Below, one piece after another: positions 54,323 through 63,925 of a stretch of 64,000 bases of DNA; the first letter of the stretch is position 1, and the number at the start of each line of letters is the position of its first letter. The notes beneath the pieces were generated by a model. It did no database searches. It saw nothing but the letters and a program-made list of their open reading frames with translations, and was not told where the DNA came from. A program made the position numbers and the translations under genes. The DNA lies in contig NZ_CP108002.1 in assembly GCF_041435055.1 (NCBI RefSeq), positions 4,464,001-4,528,000 of the forward strand. Reading direction: 5' to 3'. The stretch is from Streptomyces sp. NBC_00341 (GTDB lineage Bacteria; Actinomycetota; Actinomycetes; Streptomycetales; Streptomycetaceae).

Positions 54323-56471
54323 CCGGACACTCCGTGACCACGTTCCTGATCGGGCTGCGCCTTCTGCGCGGTGCCGGCCGCGCGGGGCAGGCCCGCTTCC
54401 TCCTGATGTCCCTCGGCTGCGCGATGGGCGTCGCCTGCCTTGCCGCGGTGCTGACCATCCCCGCGATCCTGGCGGCGCACGACAGCCGGGCCGCGGCCCG
54501 CGAACCGCAGCCGGTGACCGGCGTCCTGCATGCCCGGTCCGCTGAGGACACCGTCTTCCTGACCCGCCAGGACCCCTACGGCTCGCAGCCGTTCACCCGG
54601 GTCTTTCTCAGCCACCCGGCGGGCGGCAGCACCTCCCGCCCACCCGGTATCGAGCATCTGCCGAAGGCAGGCGAGGTGCTCGTCTCCCCGCGGCTGCGCG
54701 AGACCCTGGCCGAACAGCCCGGCCTCGCCGGGCTCCTCCCCGGCAGGGTCACCGGCACCATCGGGCCCGAAGGCCTCACCGGCCCCGACGAGCTGTACGC
54801 CTACATCGGCCGCTCAACTGGCCAACTACCCCCTTCCGCAAGCCCGCCGGCGAGTTTCGGATCCGCCTGGGCCCCGACTCCCGCTCTGGACTCCTCCACC
54901 CTCGACATCCTGCGCTTCGCCCTGGGCTGCCTGGTGTTGCTGCCACTGGCCGTCTTCCTGCCCGTGTGCGCCAGGCTCTCCGCAGAGGCCAGAGCACGCC
55001 GACTCGCCGCGCTGCGTCTGCTCGGGCTGAGCGTGAAGGGAACCGTGCGGGTCAACGCCGTGGAGACCGTGGCTGCCGCCCTTCTCGGCGCGCTCCTCGG
55101 CGTCGGTGTGTACGCACTGGCCAACGAGCTTCTCGCGCAGGTCGGCCTGCCGGGACTGCAGTGGTACCCGCCCGACGGGCGGCCCTCCACCACCGTCCTT
55201 GCCGTCTGCCTGCTCGCCTGTCCCGGCCTGGCCTGGTTTGTCGGACGCCACCGTGCCCGTGAGGCCGCACTCCGGCCGCTGCAGGTGCGCCGAGGCTCCC
55301 AGCCCCGCCCCCCGAAGAAGTACGGGATGTTGCTGCTCCTGCCGGGGCTCGGCGTCATCTGCGGCTATTGCGCCCTCGGAGCCCTCGGCCAGGACACCTC
55401 CGACGGGCCGGCCAACTCGGTGCTCGTCCCCGTCGGCGTCCTGCTGACGGGGGCCGGCCTCGTTCTCGCACTCGCGCCGGCCACGGCCTGGCTCGCCCGT
55501 CGGCTCGCGGGTACGGCTCAGTCGCTCCCTCCGGCACTCGCCATGCGCCGCAACGAAGTCGAGCCCGGCAGTTCCCTGCGCGTGGTCACCGGCCTCGTCC
55601 TCCTCGTCTACGCCGGGTCACTTGCCCAGGGCATCCTTGTCGCACTCGCCCACGTCAGCCGGCCCACCTCTCCCGCCCAGGAGTACGCCCTTCCCTTCAG
55701 CGATCTGAGTGACGGGCAGCGCACCCGGATGCGCCAGGTCGAAGGCGTCCGGTCACAGGCTCTCGCGATGGACTCCTGGATCGCGGGGGCAAGCTCCACC
55801 ACACCCCGCGTCACTGCCGTGGTCGCCGACTGCGACCAGCTCGCGGCCTTCACCGCGGCGCCGCCCCGAGGCTGTGTGGATGGCAGGATCCAACGCCTGA
55901 CCGACTCCGACATGGCCGAAGACCTCGACGCCCGGCCCGGTCGTACCTGTCCGTTCCTCCTGCGAACAGACGGCAGTCGAGGGGCGAGGACGGAGCTGTT
56001 CCGTGTAACCCTGCCGCGCCACAGCCTCGCCATCAGGGCGCGTCAGCCCTCGGCCTTGGCCGGCGCGGATGTCCTCATCCCGCCCTCCCTGCTCCCGGCA
56101 GGACAGCAGCCCGCAGCAGGCAGTTCCTCCTGCTGTCGAGTTCCACACCGGACACCGTACGGACGGCTCTCGACGGCCTCGGCGCCGTCGCCCCCACCGC
56201 GGAGATCGAGGCAGTGGGCGTCAACATCACGGTGCGCGCGGCTCAGTGCATCCAGGTACTGCTCCCGCTCGCCGTCGGCCTCTTCGGAGCCCTGGTCTCC
56301 GGCCGTCTCGCCGAATCCAGCTATCTGATCACCGGAGGGGGAACCGTCCACTGGGACGGCGACGGCCTGCCCCTCCTCGTGGTCTGCACCGTCGGAATCC
56401 TGCTCATCGCCGCCCTGGCCTCGCTTCCCCTCACCCACCGGCACGTCGAACTCGAACACATCCGACGCGAC
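54319..56471 (+). pseudogene. FtsX-like ABC permease with frameshift and lost stop codon
   Basis: Starts GTG 54319, overlapping the ATPase stop by 4 bp. One membrane segment near residue 30, a large extracellular region, then TM helices (LDILRFALGCLVLLPLAVFLPV near residue 200 and others), as in FtsX/MacB permeases. The frame is coherent to LLPAGQQPAAG near 56118. There it must shift by one base to continue with QFLLLSSSTPDTVRTALDGLG and the last two helices (QVLLPLAVGLFGALVSG, LLVVCTVGILLIAALASL) in another frame. The end (VELEHIRRD) has no stop at the expected place and runs towards the kptA 3' end. It is a decaying gene. Confidence 0.75.
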
Positions 56472-56486
56472 TGGCCGGGCTCCGCG

Positions 56487-57029
56487 TCAGCCGGGCAGGC
56501 GCAGGAACTCCGGGGGCACCGCGTCGGTGAGCCAGACTCCGTTGGCGCTGACGCGGAAGGTGTGACCGGCCAGGTGCATCGCGCCGGTGTCCACGGACAG
56601 CACGACGGGCCGGCCGCGCCGGGCTCCGACGCGGGTCGCCGTCTCACGGTCCGGCGAGAGGTGTACGTGGGTGCGGTTCATCGGCCGCAGCCCCTCGCTC
56701 CGGATCGCGTCCAGGAACCGGCCGACCGTGCCGTGATAGAGGTACGCGGGCGGCTCGGCAGGCGGCAGGTCCAGGTCCACGTCGACGGTGTGCCCCTGGC
56801 TCGCCCGGATGCGGTCGCCCTCGACGGCGAATCTCTGCTTGTCGTTCGAGGCGACGACGTGGTCGAGCTCGGCCCGGGTGAGGGGGAACCGGTGGCGGGC
56901 CGTCGCCCGGAGCAGGTCGTCGATGGCCACCCAGCCATGTGCGTCGAGCTGGAGTCCGATCCGTTCCGGCTGATGCCGGAGGTGCTTCGAGAGGTACTTC
57001 GACACCTTTACGGTGCGTCTTTCATCCAT
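56487..57029 (-). CDS. kptA: RNA 2'-phosphotransferase KptA/Tpt1
   Basis: 180 residues from ATG 57029 (MDERRTVKVSKYLSKHLRH). The family core is present: KYLSKHLRHQPERIGLQLDAHGW, LYHGTVGRFLDAI, RTHVHLSPDRETATRVGARRGRP. KptA removes a 2'-phosphate from RNA using NAD+, forming ADP-ribose 1''-2'' cyclic phosphate. Its bacterial role is unclear, since bacteria lack the fungal tRNA-splicing substrate; RNA repair or ADP-ribosylation is proposed. Its upstream gap holds the DnaA-box cluster. Confidence 0.9.
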   Translation of the reverse strand: MDERRTVKVSKYLSKHLRHQPERIGLQLDAHGWVAIDDLLRATARHRFPLTRAELDHVVASNDKQRFAVEGDRIRASQGHTVDVDLDLPPAEPPAYLYHGTVGRFLDAIRSEGLRPMNRTHVHLSPDRETATRVGARRGRPVVLSVDTGAMHLAGHTFRVSANGVWLTDAVPPEFLRLPG

Positions 57030-57079
57030 CCGTTCAGGGTGCCCGCGCCACCTTCTCCGGCGCATCCGGATTTCGTTCG

Positions 57080-57165
57080 GGATCCACAGCGGCAAATCTT
57101 GTACACAGGTTTGATCCACAGCCAACTCAGGTTATCCACAGGGAATTTGGCGTTTCTGTGGACAA
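57080..57165. promoter_or_regulatory. dense DnaA-box-like cluster between kptA and the MerR gene
   Basis: Five 9-mers in 86 bp: GGATCCACA (57080), TTGTACACA (57099), TGATCCACA (57112), TTATCCACA (57132, E. coli consensus) and, reversed, TGTGGACAA (57157, Streptomyces consensus TTGTCCACA). Spacing is 13-25 bp, and the gap is notably AT-rich for this genome. Such clusters outside oriC are known in Streptomyces (named H24, H69 and D78 in S. coelicolor); this may be the local equivalent of one of them. Confidence 0.7.
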
Positions 57166-57177
57166 GTAGCGTGGACT

Positions 57178-58146
57178 TTAGTCTATTTGGTCAAGTTTCT
57201 CTTCTTTTGCGTGAGATGAGGCAAGTGTGTCCAATGTCCTTGCCTGGAGCTCACGTTCGGTGGCTGCGGTGATGAAGGCGGCGGCCCGTTCCCGACCAAC
57301 CAGGCTCTCCACAGCCGTGATTGTTCCGGGCGGCAGAGCTACCGGGACCGGTGGATGTGCGGTGGATCCCGAGGTGAAGGGTTCCTCCGCGGTGAGGTGG
57401 TGGTCCAGATGGCGGGTGGCGAACGTCCGCATCGCCCGCGCGAGTTCGGCGTCCACTGTCTGCTGGGCGAGCGGTCGGAGCCTGCGCACCAGTGACGCCG
57501 CCTCGGCGGCGTCCGCGTCGGTCGGCGGCCGATGGCCGAGATAGCGGGCGAAGACGTGCTCGGTCGTGAACTCCAGGAAACGGGAGGCTATCTGCTCGAC
57601 CTGGCCCCGAAGTTCCCTCAGATGCCCGGAGATCGCGCTCAGCGGCACGCCCGCCGCATGCAACTCCACCGCTACCGCGAGCTCCTGGGGGCTCGGTACC
57701 AGGAACTCGTCGTCGCGGCCGGGGATCCGCTCCAGCACCCCGAGGTCCACCGCCTCCGCGACAGCCTGCTCGTCCTGCGTGCCGCCGAACCTCACATCCA
57801 GCTCGGCCCTGGTGATCCGGTCCGCCCGCTCGTCGGTCCACGGCCCGTGGACCTCCGCGACGAGCCCGAGCACCCCTCCGAGGCCGCGCCCGGTGTCCCA
57901 CGCCTCCAGCAACTCCTTGATGCTGGCCAGGGTGTAGCCGCGGTCGAGCAGGTCGGCGATCTGCCGGAGCCGGGAGAGATGGGTGTCCCGGTACACATTG
58001 GCCCGGCCCCGCCGTTCCGGGGTCGGCAGCAGCCCGCGGTCCTGATAGGCGCGGATCGTGCGGACCGTGGCACCGCTGGCATGCGCCAGGTCCTCGATCC
58101 GGTACTCCGCGGCCGCCCGCCCGGCCGTCGGCCCCGGGCCGTTCAC
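57178..58146 (-). CDS. MerR family transcriptional regulator
   Basis: 322 residues from GTG 58146, overlapping the SDR gene stop by 4 bp (GTGA), so translationally coupled. MerR HTH: YRIEDLAHASGATVRTIRAYQDRGLL, then the wing NVYRDTHLSRL and the coupling helix. The long C-terminal part (residues about 90-320) is more than a coiled coil, including AHPPVPVALPPGTITAVESL and TAATEREL; it may sense a lipid or drug. Last gene of the M24-hydrolase/SDR-MerR operon. Confidence 0.88.
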   Translation of the reverse strand: MNGPGPTAGRAAAEYRIEDLAHASGATVRTIRAYQDRGLLPTPERRGRANVYRDTHLSRLRQIADLLDRGYTLASIKELLEAWDTGRGLGGVLGLVAEVHGPWTDERADRITRAELDVRFGGTQDEQAVAEAVDLGVLERIPGRDDEFLVPSPQELAVAVELHAAGVPLSAISGHLRELRGQVEQIASRFLEFTTEHVFARYLGHRPPTDADAAEAASLVRRLRPLAQQTVDAELARAMRTFATRHLDHHLTAEEPFTSGSTAHPPVPVALPPGTITAVESLVGRERAAAFITAATERELQARTLDTLASSHAKEEKLDQID

Positions 58147-59924
58147 AGCGGCGGCTTCAGCCGGGCGATGCCGCGCAGCGTCCCGGGGCTGAGCCGGGAC
58201 AGGAACCGGGCGGCGTGCGACTCCGGCGTCACCGGGACGACGGCCTGATTGCGGACGACTGCCCGCAGGACCGCCTCCGCGACCTTCTCCGGCGGGTAGT
58301 TGCGGGCTCCGTACAGCTTGCTCGTCCGCTTCCGCAGCCGCTGCTCCTCCGCCGCGTCCGCCCCGGCGAAATGGGTGGTCGCGGTGATGTTCGTGTTCAC
58401 GATGCCTGGGCAGACCGCGCTGACCCCGATCGACTTCTCGGCGAGCTCGGCCCGCAGGCATTCGCTGAGCATCAGAACGGCGGCCTTCGATGTGCTGTAC
58501 GCCGGGAGCGCGCGCGACGGCTGATACGCGGCGGCGGAGGCCGTGTTGACGATATGGCCGCCCTGTCCGCGCTCGGCCATCTGCTTACCGAAGAGCCTGC
58601 AGCCGTGGATGACGCCCCAGAGGTTGACGTCGAGGACCTGTTTCCAGTCCTCGACGGTCGTGTCCAGGAACGAGCCGGACAGCCCGATCCCGGCGTTGTT
58701 GACCAGCACGTCGACGATCCCGTACTCGGTGGCGACCTTTTCGGCCAGCTTCTCCATGGCCGCCTCGTCACTGACGTCGACCGTTTCCGCCCAGGCGGCC
58801 GGGGCGCCGATCAGCCTGGCCAGCTCGGCCGTCCGGCCCGCACCGTCCGCGTCCCGGTCCACGGCCACCACCCGGGCACCCGCCTCCGCGAAGGCGAACG
58901 CGGTGGCCCGCCCGATGCCGCCGGCCGCGCCCGTCACCAGAACGAGCTGTCCGCCGAACCGGTCCGCGTGCGCACCCTTCGGGGCGGTGTCCCGCACCGG
59001 GATGCCACCCTGTGAGGCGGACTCGTTGGCGGCGGCGAACTCGTTGATCCAGGAGGCCAGCTGGTCCGGCCTGGTGCGCGGCACCCAGTGCTTGGCCGGC
59101 AGCGAGCGGCGGGTCAACTGCGGCACCCATGCGTCGAGTCCGTCGTAGAGCTGCTCCGAGAGGAAGATGTCGCCCGTCGGTGTGATCAGCTGGACCGGCA
59201 CGTGCGCGTAGGCGTCGGCGCGGGGCCTGCGCAGCCGGGTCCGGACGTTGTCGCGGTAGAGCCAGGCCCCGTGCGCCGCGTCGTCGGGCAGGGAGGCCGT
59301 CGGGTAGTCGCCCGGCGGCACCTTCTCCAGCCGCTCCAGGATGCCGGGCCACCGCTTGCCGAGCGGCCCGCGCCAGGCGAGCTCCGGCAGGACCGGGGTG
59401 TGCAGCATGTACACGTACCAGGACTTGGCGCCCTGGCCCAGCAGCTGGCCGACCCGGCGGGGAGTGGGCCGGGCCATCCGCTGCTTGATCCAGTGCCCGA
59501 AGTGGTCCAGGGAGGGACCGGACATCGAGGTGAAGGACGCGATCCGGCCCTCGGTGCGGCTGACCGTCGCGAACTCCCAGGCCTGCACCGAACCCCAGTC
59601 GTGCCCGACCACGTGCACCGGCCGGTCCGGGCTCACCGCGTCGGCGACGGCCAGGAAATCGTCGGTCAGCTTCTCCAGGGTGAAACCGCCGCGCAGCGGA
59701 ACGGGCGCCGTCGAGCCGCCGTGGCCGCGCACGTCGTACAGCACGACGTGCCACCGGTCGGCCAGTTGCCGCGCGACCTGTGTCCAGACCTCCTTGCTGT
59801 CCGGGTAGCCGTGCACGAGCACGATCGTCGGACGCGTCGCCTCGCCCAGCTCGACGACGCACAGCTCGATACCGCCCGTGGCCACCCGGCGCTCGCGCGC
59901 CCCCGGCAGATCCAGCAGACTCAT
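58143..59924 (-). CDS. bifunctional alpha/beta hydrolase - short-chain dehydrogenase fusion (EphD type)
   Basis: 593 residues from ATG 59924 with GGAGAGGG upstream; ATGA overlap with the preceding gene. Residues about 1-300: epoxide-hydrolase-like fold with HGYPD oxyanion motif, GHDWGS (nucleophile Asp) and late lid. Residues about 320-593: SDR with VTGAAGGIGRATA cofactor loop, NNAG and the YSTSK catalytic pair. The same fusion occurs in the actinobacterial EphD proteins (M. tuberculosis), which act on lipid epoxides. The order is M24 - fusion - MerR, all overlapping. Confidence 0.9.
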   Translation of the reverse strand: MSLLDLPGARERRVATGGIELCVVELGEATRPTIVLVHGYPDSKEVWTQVARQLADRWHVVLYDVRGHGGSTAPVPLRGGFTLEKLTDDFLAVADAVSPDRPVHVVGHDWGSVQAWEFATVSRTEGRIASFTSMSGPSLDHFGHWIKQRMARPTPRRVGQLLGQGAKSWYVYMLHTPVLPELAWRGPLGKRWPGILERLEKVPPGDYPTASLPDDAAHGAWLYRDNVRTRLRRPRADAYAHVPVQLITPTGDIFLSEQLYDGLDAWVPQLTRRSLPAKHWVPRTRPDQLASWINEFAAANESASQGGIPVRDTAPKGAHADRFGGQLVLVTGAAGGIGRATAFAFAEAGARVVAVDRDADGAGRTAELARLIGAPAAWAETVDVSDEAAMEKLAEKVATEYGIVDVLVNNAGIGLSGSFLDTTVEDWKQVLDVNLWGVIHGCRLFGKQMAERGQGGHIVNTASAAAYQPSRALPAYSTSKAAVLMLSECLRAELAEKSIGVSAVCPGIVNTNITATTHFAGADAAEEQRLRKRTSKLYGARNYPPEKVAEAVLRAVVRNQAVVPVTPESHAARFLSRLSPGTLRGIARLKPPL

Positions 59925-60772
59925 GCCGCCACCCTCTCCTCGGCCCAGCGCCGCACATGCGGCAGATCGTCGTCCAGCCAGAAGGCGCTCTGCTCGGGGT
60001 CCCGTGAGTCGGTGACGACCAGGATCTCCTCGAACTTCGCGCCGGTACCCCGGAATCCGAGATGGGGCTCGACCGCCCACAGTCCCGGCTGCGGCGGATG
60101 GCCGGAGAAGCGGTACGGACTCCAGAGCGGCGACCAGCCCTCCCGGTGCCCGTGGACCGCGTCGCTCAGCAGCCCCTTGAGCGACTGGGTGCCGAATCCG
60201 AACACCCGTGGCGACCAGCGTCGTTCGGTGACCCGGTCGACCTTGTGGGCGATGACACCGAACGGATACGCGCGGTGCCGGTTGGCGTAACCCTGCCTGA
60301 TCATCAGGCGGTCGACGTCCTCGTATATCCCGCGCAGCGGGCGCCGCTCGCGCACCTCGCGCAGGATGAGCTCGCGGTGCGCCTCAAGGTCGGCGAGCAG
60401 CCTGTCGTGCAGCGGGTTCAGCCCCAGGCAGCCCGAGTAGCCGACGTCAGCGGTGAATCCTTTGTACACAGGCGCCATGTCGAGTATGAACGGCATCCCC
60501 GGCTCCAGCCGCCGGTCGGTCGGGAAGAACTGCAGCGGCACCTTGAAGCCGGTGAACGCCGTGCGGTCCCCGAACCAGGCGAAGGGGAGATGGAACCAGT
60601 CCCGCACCCCGCGCCGGCTCAGCCACTCGCGCTGCATCCGGGCCGCCTCCCGCTCGGTCATCCCCGGCCGCAGGCGGGCGGCGACCGCTTCAGCGCAGGC
60701 GTACGCGAGGCGTTGCACTTCTCTGAAGCCCTGGAGCTCCGGGGCCTGTTGGCCGTTCACTCGCGAAGCCAT
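59921..60772 (-). CDS. M24 family metallopeptidase
   Basis: 283 residues from ATG 60772. Pita-bread fold ligands are all visible: two Asp in ILDMAPVYKGFTADVGYSG, His in VIAHKVDRV, Glu in AVEPHLG and Glu in KFEEILVVTD. The family includes methionine aminopeptidase and creatinase-like enzymes; this has neither signature in full. It overlaps the EphD-type gene by 4 bp. A DnaA-box-like 9-mer (TGTGGATAA, 60871-60879) and two copies of GTGACA (60815, 60830) lie upstream. Confidence 0.85.
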   Translation of the reverse strand: MASRVNGQQAPELQGFREVQRLAYACAEAVAARLRPGMTEREAARMQREWLSRRGVRDWFHLPFAWFGDRTAFTGFKVPLQFFPTDRRLEPGMPFILDMAPVYKGFTADVGYSGCLGLNPLHDRLLADLEAHRELILREVRERRPLRGIYEDVDRLMIRQGYANRHRAYPFGVIAHKVDRVTERRWSPRVFGFGTQSLKGLLSDAVHGHREGWSPLWSPYRFSGHPPQPGLWAVEPHLGFRGTGAKFEEILVVTDSRDPEQSAFWLDDDLPHVRRWAEERVAA

Positions 60773-60870
60773 GCCACCGTCCGTTCCCTGCCGTGTGCGG
60801 TACGTGCCCGTAACGTGACACTGATGAATGTGACAATGTCCGGCGGCTACGTCAAGAGGTCCGCAGGACC

Positions 60871-60879
60871 TGTGGATAA
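60871..60879 (-). promoter_or_regulatory. lone DnaA-box-like 9-mer
   Basis: TGTGGATAA, complement of TTATCCACA, alone in the gap between the M24 gene and the ABC cluster. Confidence 0.4.
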
Positions 60880-61056
60880 CCCACCCCGCACCCGGCACGG
60901 CAGCCGAACCTGACCGCCGGTCGCGGCAGCCGGAACCGGAGCGCCCGACTCCTCCTCCTTGGGGTCCCCCCTACGGGTCCGTACATCTGGAGGTTGACGA
61001 GAATCCAACCGCCAGGTCTGACGACCGGTGTGGCCCGCACCACTAACGTCGTTGAC

Positions 61057-62091
61057 GTGACTGTCATTGCGACCGAAAGCCTGAGCAAGCGGTTCCCACG
61101 GGTTACCGCGCTTGACCGGCTCTCCTTGGACATCGGCCCCGGTGTGACCGGACTGGTGGGCGCCAACGGAGCCGGCAAGTCCACGTTGATCAAGATCCTG
61201 CTGGGTCTGTCTCCCGCCACCGAGGGCCGGGCCGCGGTGCTCGGGCTCGATGTCTCGACCAGCGGCGCCGCCATCCGGGAACGGGTCGGCTACATGCCCG
61301 AGCACGACTGCCTGCCGCCCGACGTCTCGGCCACCGAGTTCGTCGTACACATGGCCCGGATGTCCGGACTGCCGCCCACCGCGGCGCGCGAACGCACCGC
61401 GGACACGCTGCGCCACGTCGGGCTGTACGAGGAGCGCTACCGCCCCATCGGCGGCTACTCGACCGGTATGAAGCAGCGGGTGAAGCTGGCCCAGGCGCTG
61501 GTCCACGACCCGCAGCTGGTCCTCCTCGACGAGCCGACCAACGGACTGGACCCGGTCGGCCGCGACGAGATGCTCGGCCTGATCCGGCGGGTGCACACCG
61601 ACTTCGGCATCTCGGTCCTGGTCACCTCGCACCTCCTGGGCGAACTGGAACGCACCTGCGACCACGTCGTCGTCATCGACGGCGGAGCACTGCTGCGCTC
61701 CAGCTCCACCAGCGACTTCACCCAGACCACCACGACCCTCGCGGTCGAGGTCACCGACAGCGACACCCACCCCGACGGCACCGACGCGCTGCGCCGGGCT
61801 CTCACGGAGACGGGGATCAAGCTGGTGGGCCTCGACGGCCTGGACGCGGAGGGGCTGCCGGGTGCGGGCCACATCCTGCTGATCGAGGCGACCGGCGAGG
61901 AGACGTACGACACCGTCCGCGACAGCGTCGCCGCCCTCGGCCTCGGCCTCGTCCGGATGGAACAGCGCCGCCACCACATCGCAGAGGTCTTCCGTACCGA
62001 AGAGGCACCGGCGGCGCAGGCCGTGGCGCAGCACGCGTCCGTGGCCGCCGGAGCCGTACAGCAGAAGGGGAGCGCTAGCGATGAGCACTGA
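61057..62091 (+). CDS. ABC transporter ATP-binding protein
   Basis: 344 residues from GTG 61057 (VTVIATESLSKRFPRV). No ribosome binding site is seen and a TAACGT hexamer lies about 10 bp upstream, so the message may be leaderless; ATG 60994 is an alternative. Walker A GANGAGKST, signature YSTGMKQRVKLAQAL, Walker B LVLLDEPT, H-loop LVTSHLLGELERT. A long C-terminal part (after residue 230) is of the DrrA/CcmA type. First gene of a four-gene exporter cluster of ATPase, permease, ATPase, permease. Confidence 0.92.
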   Translation: MTVIATESLSKRFPRVTALDRLSLDIGPGVTGLVGANGAGKSTLIKILLGLSPATEGRAAVLGLDVSTSGAAIRERVGYMPEHDCLPPDVSATEFVVHMARMSGLPPTAARERTADTLRHVGLYEERYRPIGGYSTGMKQRVKLAQALVHDPQLVLLDEPTNGLDPVGRDEMLGLIRRVHTDFGISVLVTSHLLGELERTCDHVVVIDGGALLRSSSTSDFTQTTTTLAVEVTDSDTHPDGTDALRRALTETGIKLVGLDGLDAEGLPGAGHILLIEATGEETYDTVRDSVAALGLGLVRMEQRRHHIAEVFRTEEAPAAQAVAQHASVAAGAVQQKGSASDEH

Positions 62092-62989
62092 GACCGGCGC
62101 CGCGATCGGGAGCGAGACCTCCCGGATCCACAACATCGGCTACCGCGCCTATGACGGCCCCCGCCTCGGCCGGGCCTACGCGCGCCGCTCCCTCTACTCG
62201 CAGTCCCTGCGCGGTTCCTTCGGGCTCGGCCGGTCGGCCAAGTCCAAGGTGCTGCCCATGCTGCTGTTCGGCGTGATGTGCCTGGTCGCCGCGATCATCG
62301 TGGCGGTGGCCATCAACATCCCCGACTCGACGAAGCTGCCGGTGAAGTACACCTCCTACGCGATCTACCTGCAGGCGGTCATCGGGCTGTTCCTGGCCTC
62401 GCAGGCACCGCAGTCGGTCTCCAGGGACCTTCGCTTCAAGAGCGTGCCGCTGTACTTCTCGCGGCCGATCGAGCGGGGCGACTACGTCATCGCGAAGTTC
62501 GCCGCCATGGCCTCCGCGCTCTTCGTCCTCACCGGAGCGCCGCTCGTCATCCTGTACGCGGGTGCCCTGCTGGGGAAGTTCGACTTCGGCGACCAGACCA
62601 AGTGGTTCGCCCAGGGGATGGTCTCGGTGGCGCTGCTCTCCGTGCTCTTCGCCGGTCTCGGCCTCGTGATGGCCGCGCTCACCCCGCGCCGGGGCTTCGG
62701 CGTCGCCGCGGTGATCGCCGTACTCACCATCTCCTACGGTGCGGTCTCCACCGTCCAGGGCATCGCCTGGTCGACGGGGTCCGGGGGAGCCGTCCCGTGG
62801 CTGGGGCTCTTCTCGCCGATCACGCTGATCGACGGGGTGCAGACCGCCTTCCTCGGAGCCGACTCCGCCTTCCCCGGAGGGGAAGGCCCGGGGGCCGGTG
62901 CCGGAGTGGTCTATCTGATCGTTGTTCTCGCGCTCGTCGCCGGCTCGTACGCCGTACTGATGCGCCGCTACCGGAGGGTCGGGCTGTGA
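62081..62989 (+). CDS. ABC transporter permease
   Basis: 302 residues from ATG 62081, overlapping the first ATPase gene by 11 bp. Six hydrophobic segments: LPMLLFGVMCLVAAIIVAVAI, YAIYLQAVIGLFLAS, AMASALFVLTGAPLVILYAGALL, VSVALLSVLFAGLGLVMAA, AAVIAVLTISYGAV and GVVYLIVVLALVAGSYAVL. The PQSVSRDLRFKSVPLYFSRPIERGDYVIAKF loop is the family's coupling segment (ABC-2 type). It works with the two ATPases and the last permease. Confidence 0.9.
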   Translation: MSTETGAAIGSETSRIHNIGYRAYDGPRLGRAYARRSLYSQSLRGSFGLGRSAKSKVLPMLLFGVMCLVAAIIVAVAINIPDSTKLPVKYTSYAIYLQAVIGLFLASQAPQSVSRDLRFKSVPLYFSRPIERGDYVIAKFAAMASALFVLTGAPLVILYAGALLGKFDFGDQTKWFAQGMVSVALLSVLFAGLGLVMAALTPRRGFGVAAVIAVLTISYGAVSTVQGIAWSTGSGGAVPWLGLFSPITLIDGVQTAFLGADSAFPGGEGPGAGAGVVYLIVVLALVAGSYAVLMRRYRRVGL

Positions 62990-63897
62990 CCACCATCGAG
63001 ATCGACCACACCTCCCGCTGGTTCGGCAACGTGGTCGCCGTCAACGACGTGAGCATGACCGTGGGGCCGGGCGTCACCGGTCTGCTGGGTCCCAACGGCG
63101 CCGGCAAGTCCACGCTGATCAACATGATGGCCGGATTCCTCGCCCCGTCCACGGGCACCGTCACGCTCGACGGGAAGGCGATCTGGCGCAACGAGGCCGT
63201 CTACCGGGACATCGGCATCGTGCCCGAGCGGGAGGGCATGTACGACTTCCTGACCGGCCGCGAGTTCGTGGTGGCCAACGCCGAACTGCACGGTCTGGGC
63301 GACGCGGAGGCGGCCGCCTCGCTGGCCACGGTCCAGATGGAGTACGCGCAGGACCGCAAGATCTCGACGTACAGCAAGGGCATGCGCCAGCGCGTGAAGA
63401 TGGCCTCCGCGCTGGTCCACGACCCGTCCGTGCTGCTGCTCGACGAGCCGTTCAACGGAATGGACCCGCGCCAGCGGATGCAGCTGATGGAACTGCTGCG
63501 ACGGATGGGGGCGGAGGGCCGCACGGTCCTCTTCTCCTCCCACATCCTCGAAGAGGTCGAGCAACTCGCCTCGCACATCGAGGTGATCGTGGCCGGCCGG
63601 CACGCCGCGTCCGGTGACTTCCGGAAGATCCGCCGGCTGATGACGGACCGCCCGCACCGCTATCTCGTACGGTCCAGCGACGACCGCGCGCTCGCCGCCG
63701 CGCTCATCGCGGACCCGTCGACAGCCGGGATCGAGGTGGACCTGGGCGAGAACGCCCTGCGCATCCAGGCGGTCGACTTCGGACGTTTCACCACACTGCT
63801 GCCGAAGGTGGCACGCGAACAGGGCATCCGGCTGCTGACCGTTTCGCCGTCCGACGAATCTCTCGAATCGGTCTTTTCCTATCTCGTAGCGGCCTGA
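62986..63897 (+). CDS. ABC transporter ATP-binding protein
   Basis: 303 residues from GTG 62986 (MTTIEIDHTSRWFGN), overlapping the permease stop by 4 bp; GGAGGG upstream. Walker A GPNGAGKST, signature YSKGMRQRVKMASAL, Walker B VLLLDEPF and H-loop SSHILEEVEQ. The second ATPase of the exporter cluster; two different ATPases suggest an asymmetric heteromeric pump. Confidence 0.92.
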   Translation: MTTIEIDHTSRWFGNVVAVNDVSMTVGPGVTGLLGPNGAGKSTLINMMAGFLAPSTGTVTLDGKAIWRNEAVYRDIGIVPEREGMYDFLTGREFVVANAELHGLGDAEAAASLATVQMEYAQDRKISTYSKGMRQRVKMASALVHDPSVLLLDEPFNGMDPRQRMQLMELLRRMGAEGRTVLFSSHILEEVEQLASHIEVIVAGRHAASGDFRKIRRLMTDRPHRYLVRSSDDRALAAALIADPSTAGIEVDLGENALRIQAVDFGRFTTLLPKVAREQGIRLLTVSPSDESLESVFSYLVAA

Positions 63898-63925
63898 GTA
63901 GTGGCCTGAAAGGAGCTGTGACGTC

